From assembly GCA_026193555.1 (NCBI GenBank), contig JAPHUU010000221.1, positions 1 to 7,410 of the forward strand: 7,410 bases of DNA, in the 5' to 3' direction. This stretch comes from Rhodanobacter sp. GTDB taxonomy: Bacteria; Pseudomonadota; Gammaproteobacteria; Xanthomonadales; Rhodanobacteraceae. The position numbers and the translations under genes were made by a program. The notes under the pieces were generated by a model that worked only from the letters and a program-made list of their open reading frames with translations, made no database searches and had not been told where the DNA came from. Below are positions 5,808 to 7,410 of the stretch, piece after piece (positions within the stretch are counted from its first letter, which is position 1; the number at the start of each line of letters is the position of its first letter).

Positions 5808-5816
5808 TTATCCACA
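5808..5816 (+). promoter_or_regulatory. DnaA box 2 (TTATCCACA) upstream of dnaB
   Basis: This is the second perfect TTATCCACA in the same orientation as the first. The start-to-start distance is 21 bases, about two helical turns, so two DnaA molecules would bind on the same face. It lies 35 bases upstream of the candidate -10 hexamer of dnaB. Confidence 0.85.
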
Positions 5817-5850
5817 GGGTTATTGTCTCGGCGCGTGAGATACGGCCGCG

Positions 5851-5856
5851 TATGAT
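5851..5856 (+). promoter_or_regulatory. Candidate -10 element of the dnaB promoter
   Basis: TATGAT (5851-5856) matches five of six bases of the sigma70 -10 consensus and lies 64 bases ahead of the dnaB start. No good -35 sits at 16-18 bases (the region reads TCGGCG). The promoter may therefore need an activator, and the DnaA boxes just upstream are the obvious candidate. Transcription would start near 5863. Confidence 0.45.
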
Positions 5857-5919
5857 GGGCGCCAGTGCAGTCAGTCCGGCGGCGTCGGCGTGCTGCCCGT
5901 TTTCCTGTGAGGTAAGTCG

Positions 5920-7314
5920 ATGTCCTTCGTGCCCGAACGCAAATCCTCATCCTCCGCGATCGAGGCGCTGCGGGTTCCGCCACATTCGATCGACGCCGAA
6001 CAGGCGGTGCTCGGTGGCCTGATGCTGGCACCGGATGCGCTGGACAAGGTCGCCGACCGACTGGCCGAGCTGGACTTCTACCGCAAGGATCACCGGCTGA
6101 TCTGGCGCGCCATCAACGAGCTGGCGAACAAGGGCATGCCCTGCGACGCGGTGACTCTGGGCGACTGGTTCGAGAGCAATGGCCTGGCCGAGATGGTCGG
6201 CGGCGCCAGCTACCTGATCGAGCTGGCCAACAGCACGCCGAGCGCGGCGAACATCGCCGCGTACGCCGAGATCGTGCGTGAGAAGTCGGTGATGCGCCAG
6301 TTGATCGATGCCGGTACCTCGATCACCGAGGATGGCTACCGGCCCGAAGGCAAGAGCGTGCAGGAAGTACTGGAGAGTGCCGAGCAGCGCGTGTTCCACA
6401 TCGCCGAATCCGGTGCGCGCGGCAAGAAGGATTCCGTCTCGATGCGCGAGGCGGTGAAGGATGCCTTCCGCCTGCTGCACGAGCGCTACGAAAACCGTGG
6501 CCAGCTCACCGGCATCACCACCGGCTTCAACGACCTGGACAACCTCACCTCCGGCCTGCAGCCATCGGATCTGATCATCGTGGCGGCGCGTCCCTCGATG
6601 GGCAAGACCGCGTTTGCGCTGAACATCGCCGAGACTGCCGCATTGCGCAGCAAGAAGGCGGTGGTGGTGTTCTCGATGGAGATGTCCTCCTCGCAGCTGG
6701 CGTTCCGCCTGATCTCCTCGGTCGGGCGCATCCACCAGCAGCACCTGCGCAACGGCGACCTGCAGGAGGAAGACTGGCCGCGCGTCTCCAACGCCATCTC
6801 GATCCTGTCCGAGGCGAAGATCTTCATCGACGACACGCCCAGCCTGTCGCCGGTCGAGTTGCGCTCGCGTTCGCGCCGGCTGCATCGCGAACATGGCGGG
6901 CTTGGCCTGATCGTGATCGATTACCTGCAGTTGATGCAGGTGCCCGGCAACAAGGAGAATCGCGCCACCGAGATTTCAGAAATCTCGCGTTCACTGAAGG
7001 GACTCGCCAAGGAGTTGAACGTGCCGGTGATGGCCCTGTCGCAGTTGAACCGTTCGCTGGAACAGCGCGCCGACAAGCGCCCGATGATGTCCGACCTGCG
7101 CGAATCCGGCGCGATCGAGCAGGACGCCGACGTGATCATGTTCATCTACCGCGACGAGTACTACAACAAGGAATCGCCGGACAAGGGCATGGCCGAAATC
7201 ATCATCGGCAAGCAGCGCAATGGTCCCACCGACACCTGCAAGCTGACCTTCCTCGGCCACTACACCAAGTTCGAGAATTACGCGCCGGACTCGTTCGTGG
7301 GATCATTCGATTGA
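5920..7314 (+). CDS. dnaB: Replicative DNA helicase DnaB
   Basis: DnaB is the hexameric 5'-3' helicase at the replication fork. It interacts with DnaG primase and DnaA-dependent loading factors. The 464-residue protein has the N-terminal domain (about 20-125, starting VPPHSIDAEQAVLGGLML), a linker (about 145-195) and a RecA-like C-terminal domain. Visible motifs are GITTGFNDLDNLTSGLQPSDL (198-218), Walker A ARPSMGKT (223-230), the FSMEMS catalytic glutamate (E254), Walker B LIVIDYLQLM with D334, SQLNRSLEQRADKRP (374-388), SDLRESGAIEQDADV (391-405) and the KQRNGPT arginine-finger region (R433). Length is normal (E. coli 471) and there is no intein. The ATG at 5920 follows GAGGT (5909-5913) with a 6-base spacer. 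It has its own promoter region with two DnaA boxes and lies after the terminator of the ribosomal operon. Confidence 0.98.
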   Translation: MSFVPERKSSSSAIEALRVPPHSIDAEQAVLGGLMLAPDALDKVADRLAELDFYRKDHRLIWRAINELANKGMPCDAVTLGDWFESNGLAEMVGGASYLIELANSTPSAANIAAYAEIVREKSVMRQLIDAGTSITEDGYRPEGKSVQEVLESAEQRVFHIAESGARGKKDSVSMREAVKDAFRLLHERYENRGQLTGITTGFNDLDNLTSGLQPSDLIIVAARPSMGKTAFALNIAETAALRSKKAVVVFSMEMSSSQLAFRLISSVGRIHQQHLRNGDLQEEDWPRVSNAISILSEAKIFIDDTPSLSPVELRSRSRRLHREHGGLGLIVIDYLQLMQVPGNKENRATEISEISRSLKGLAKELNVPVMALSQLNRSLEQRADKRPMMSDLRESGAIEQDADVIMFIYRDEYYNKESPDKGMAEIIIGKQRNGPTDTCKLTFLGHYTKFENYAPDSFVGSFD

Positions 7315-7353
7315 TGGCGGGGAATCCCGAAAAGGGGGCTTCCTTCGGTCGCA

Positions 7354-7374
7354 GGGAACGGGGAACGGGGGGCG
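7354..7374 (+). repeat. G-rich heptamer tandem repeat after dnaB
   Basis: GGGAACG occurs twice in tandem (7354-7360 and 7361-7367), followed by the degenerate GGGGGCG (7368-7374). A further GGGGG lies at 7334-7338. The stretch from 7315 to the window end otherwise holds no gene and no clear terminator for dnaB. Such short G-rich repeats may be simple slippage products. Confidence 0.5.
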
Positions 7375-7410
7375 TGCCATCCGCGTGCGTGGGTAGTTCT
7401 GTGCTTGAAC

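Noticed and set aside
5947..6894. Open frame of 315 codons antisense to dnaB
   Set aside because: dnaB is complete on the plus strand with all helicase motifs; the antisense product is a shadow.
5920..7314. Intein or split in dnaB
   Set aside because: DnaB is a frequent intein host, but Walker A and all later motifs are contiguous and the length is normal.

Overview
This window is a stretch of core chromosome from a high-GC gammaproteobacterium. It most resembles the Xanthomonadales (Lysobacterales), possibly Rhodanobacter, Dyella or relatives. The reasons are the order rpsF-rpsR-rplI-dnaB with no priB between rpsF and rpsR, an IscA-type protein divergent from asnS, and high-GC codon use. 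The genus is a guess from gene order and protein character, not from a search.

Minus strand, about 3799 down to 7: asnS (asparaginyl-tRNA synthetase) is followed by four tightly spaced genes: a MalM-family lipoprotein, a small two-helix membrane protein (overlapping the lipoprotein stop by ATGA), a short-chain dehydrogenase/reductase-like protein, and the N-terminal quarter of an aldehyde dehydrogenase. The spacing (14 bp, -4 bp, 21 bp, 78 bp) suggests one transcript. The dehydrogenase pair resembles catabolic aldehyde-oxidising modules and has no obvious tie to tRNA charging. The aldehyde dehydrogenase reading frame departs from its family in the last ~20 bases at the window edge and stops there.

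Divergent intergenic region, 3800-3948: it separates asnS from a canonical A-type Fe-S carrier (IscA-like, with Cys35, Cys99 and Cys101). It holds a good sigma70-like promoter toward iscA, which overlaps the asnS ribosome binding site and a perfect inverted repeat.

Plus strand, 4276-7314: an rpsF leader with strong hairpins that can pair in two mutually exclusive ways, then rpsF (S6), rpsR (S18) and rplI (L9), then a textbook intrinsic terminator. Two palindromic hairpins, one of them REP-like, sit between rpsR and rplI. A separate promoter region carrying two perfect DnaA boxes precedes dnaB, the replicative helicase. After dnaB there are 96 bases with a short G-rich tandem repeat and no gene.

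I do not see a new multi-gene system here. The observations most worth checking are the DnaA boxes in front of dnaB, the switch-like rpsF leader, the SDR protein lacking the catalytic Tyr/Lys pair, and the break in the aldehyde dehydrogenase at the left edge.
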